Below the pieces are notes generated by a model. The model made no database searches, was not told the DNA's origin, and was given only the letters and a program-made list of their open reading frames with translations. From assembly GCA_905214865.1 (NCBI GenBank), contig CAJMNO010000032.1:1-16664 (forward strand): 16,664 bases of DNA. The letters are read 5' to 3'. Positions 15,265-16,664 of this stretch are shown in pieces (position 1 is the stretch's first letter; every line of letters starts with the position of its first letter). Position numbers and translations under genes: made by a program. The stretch is from an uncultured bacterium. Its GTDB lineage: Bacteria > Actinomycetota > Coriobacteriia > Coriobacteriales > Atopobiaceae.

Positions 15265-15376
15265 CTCGTAAGATTTGACGCGTTTAGGGGAGTCTAAACG
15301 CGTCATTCCTTACTGGACGTCGAATCTCATAAAACTTTGCGCGTTTAGGAGGGCCTAACCGCGTCAAGTCTTACGA
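15265..15376. repeat. Double-palindrome element, right copy (downstream of ilvDBNC)
   Basis: This is a second, more diverged copy of the unit at 9035-9147. The first palindrome pairs TGACGCGTTTAG (15276-15287) with CTAAACGCGTCA (15294-15305), plus GTAAG outer ends with three mismatches between. The second pairs 15327-15349 with 15354-15376 with about five mismatches. Centres are 61 bases apart, as in the left copy, and even the spacer is alike (CCTTA, then GGA, CGA and TCTC in the same order). The collinear match shows the two-palindrome block was duplicated or moved as one unit. It lies 151 bases past the ilvC terminator. Confidence 0.88.
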
Positions 15377-15406
15377 CGTGGTGAGAGGGGCGCCGCCTCC
15401 GGCCAT

Positions 15407-15539
15407 CGACGCCCGGGCCCATGGGAGCCCGGGTCCGTCGCGCGCCGGGCCCGCTGGGGCTACCTCCGGCCGCCCGCACCGAGACCGTCCCCGGGGCCAG
15501 CGACGCCCGGGCCATGGGCCCCGTTCCCGCGCGCCGGGC
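15407..15539. repeat. GC-rich direct repeats with inner palindromes
   Basis: CGACGCCCGGGCC followed by an ATGGG appears at 15407-15425 and again at 15501-15518, and each is followed after 9-14 bases by CGCGCGCCGGGC. The first copy also folds as CCCGGGC (15412-15418) with GCCCGGG (15427-15433). The copies are 94 bases apart. A similar CCCGGGCCCCATGGG follows the left double palindrome at 9151. The stretch 15377-15809 has no supported gene; a long frame extends through it in phase with the YdjM-like gene but encodes only Arg/Pro/Gly-rich sequence typical of GC-rich non-coding DNA. Confidence 0.6.
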
Positions 15540-15809
15540 GAACCGCGGCCGTCAGGCCCATCGTGGCCGCCTCGTGGACCGCGCGCCGTGACTCGGGACC
15601 CAGCCTGGCGCGCCGCCGCGTCATCCGGCGCTCGGCGGGGCGCGCGTCGCCCCATTGGCATAAGCTGGAATGCCGGGGAGAGGGGCCTCGATCAAGGGGC
15701 ACGGACCCTCTCCCCTGGCAGCAAGGATCAGCGGGGAGTCCCGACGACCAAAGTGGCACTTTCCACGTCGGGTGCCTTGCGTGGGGGCGGTGGCAGACGG
15801 GGAGGCTCG

Positions 15810-16415
15810 ATGACCGGCAAGACCCACATAGCCGTTGGGGCGGCATCCGCCCTGGCGCTCGCCCACGCTGGGCTCGCGGACCCCGCCCCGGCGCTGGCAT
15901 GCCTGGCCGCAGGGGCCGTGGGTGGCCTGCTGCCCGATGCGGACGTTGCCTCGAGCGAGGCGTCACGACAGCTCAGGCGCGCGTGGGCGCTCCTTGCCGT
16001 GGTGGTTGCGGCCGCCGCGGTGGCGGACGGGGCCCTGGGGTTTGCCCTTCTCCCCCACCTGGCCCTGGCCATCGCCTCGCTGGGGATGCCCCAGGTTGCC
16101 GGCATCGCCATCCTCGTGGCAGTGTGCGCGTGCGGAAGGGCGTCGGGTCACAGGGGCTTCTCGCACTCCCTGGTTGCCCTTGCCGCCTCGTATGCCGCCG
16201 TGCGTCTGGCGCTGCCGACGGTAGCCGACGCCGTCGCGGTGGGCTATGCCTCGCACCTGGCGCTGGATCTCCTGAACAAGAAGCCGGAGCGCCTGCTCTG
16301 GCCCATGGCGAGCGGACAGCGACTGGGCCTCTTCAAGTCGGGTGGGCTGGCGGATGCACTGCTCTTTGTGGCGGGAATCGGCGCCGCGGCGCTCCTGCTT
16401 GCGGGCCTGCGTTAG
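15810..16415 (+). CDS. YdjM-like membrane-bound metal-dependent hydrolase (DUF457)
   Basis: This 201-residue membrane protein belongs to the YdjM/DUF457 family. The family's putative metal ligands are visible: T-H6 in MTGKTHIAVG, PDAD at 42-45, GHRGFSHS at 113-120, and SHLALDLLN at 148-156, near the conserved KPERLLWP (158-165). Hydrophobic stretches at about 24-40, 58-75, 79-108, 122-138 and 183-200 suggest several membrane spans. The E. coli member is LexA-regulated and its substrate is unknown. The start at 15810 is chosen because GGGGAGG lies just upstream and the conserved N-terminal His motif begins there; a much longer in-frame reading is not credible. It stands alone downstream of the GC-rich repeats. 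Confidence 0.88.
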   Translation: MTGKTHIAVGAASALALAHAGLADPAPALACLAAGAVGGLLPDADVASSEASRQLRRAWALLAVVVAAAAVADGALGFALLPHLALAIASLGMPQVAGIAILVAVCACGRASGHRGFSHSLVALAASYAAVRLALPTVADAVAVGYASHLALDLLNKKPERLLWPMASGQRLGLFKSGGLADALLFVAGIGAAALLLAGLR

Positions 16416-16664
16416 CAATGCAATAACTTCCGGGTCGCACGTCGGCGGATGGCATTCGCATCACAGCCGGCCACGAAAGCCAGCCGGCCCTTGGTGCGCC
16501 CGGAGCGCGCAGGGCCACTGTCTTGCTCGCCGTCGCAGGGGGTCAGCCGGTCCTTCGTGCCTGAGCCTATCCTCGGCACAAGTCCGGAGAGCCGAAAGGC
16601 CGATGTTCGGCGCCTTGATTGCCAAAGCTAGTGCAGGAGGGGCTGCAGTAGGTCTGTCGTAGGG
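16416..16664. other. Tail without a convincing gene
   Basis: The 249 bases after the YdjM-like stop show no family-recognisable gene. CAGCCGGCC/AGCCGGCCC makes a GC stem at about 16472-16490 without a T-run. AGCCGGCCCTTGGTGCGCC (near 16483) is echoed by AGCCGGTCCTTCGTGCC (near 16545). A 19-codon frame, MFGALIAKASAGGAAVGLS, occupies 16603-16662 with AAAGG three bases before its ATG, which is too close for a good ribosome binding site; I list it only as a possibility. Confidence 0.4.

Noticed and set aside
9553..15306. Very long open frames on the minus strand opposite ilvD, ilvB and ilvC (9553-11334, 11466-12836, 13840-15306)
   Set aside because: They are mirror frames caused by C-ended codons in GC-rich genes; their translations are His/Gly/Val/Asp-rich with no family features, while the plus-strand genes are certain.
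15378..15809. N-terminal extension of the YdjM-like protein
   Set aside because: The frame is open, but the 144 residues are Arg/Pro/Gly-rich, cover direct repeats, and the ATG at 15810 has a good ribosome binding site and the family's normal start.

Overview
The window is GC-rich chromosomal DNA with short intergenic purine-rich ribosome binding sites and strongly C-ended codons. The gene complement is a fructose-family PTS, a LacI-type repressor, and short-form IlvA and IlvDBNC resembling those of anaerobes. Together these suggest a high-GC actinobacterium of the Coriobacteriia (Olsenella/Atopobium/Collinsella type). That placement is inference from protein flavour and composition; no rRNA gene or marker phylogeny is available here.

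Positions 1-4313 hold a carbohydrate locus. A leftward operon encodes EIIB (GTG start), EIIC of the fructose PTS family, a GatZ/KbaZ-family sugar-phosphate protein, and the first 12 codons of a transaldolase/fructose-6-phosphate aldolase-like enzyme that leaves the window. It is divergent from a LacI-family regulator, and the AT-rich region between them carries palindromes suited to be operators. No EIIA and no GatY/KbaY partner lie inside the window.

Positions 4314-6814 hold a cluster of five 27-bp repeats in both orientations, a small LpdD-like protein on the plus strand, and a leftward pair: a lone ModF/YlmA-like ABC ATPase followed by RsmJ, the 16S rRNA m2G1516 methyltransferase.

Positions 6980-15114 are the branched-chain amino acid block, all rightward. 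It starts with ilvA (threonine deaminase with an ACT domain) and its own terminator. After about 1.6 kb of non-coding DNA comes ilvD-ilvB-ilvN-ilvC with overlapping or close junctions and a strong terminator. IlvA makes 2-oxobutanoate from threonine. IlvBN condenses pyruvate with pyruvate or 2-oxobutanoate, IlvC isomerises and reduces the product, and IlvD dehydrates it to the 2-oxo acid precursors of valine and isoleucine. The final transaminase is not in the window.

The most unusual content is non-coding. Two homologous elements of about 112 bp, each made of two long palindromes with ACGCGTTTAG/CTAAACGCGT cores about 61 bp apart, bracket the ilvDBNC operon (9035-9147 and 15265-15376). One palindrome is a perfect 24-bp inverted repeat with a single central base. 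Two separate clusters of five 27-bp units (4386-4610 and 8459-8801), each arranged two in one orientation then three in the other, are unexplained by any gene. The right end carries GC-rich direct repeats, a YdjM-like membrane hydrolase, and a short tail without a convincing gene.
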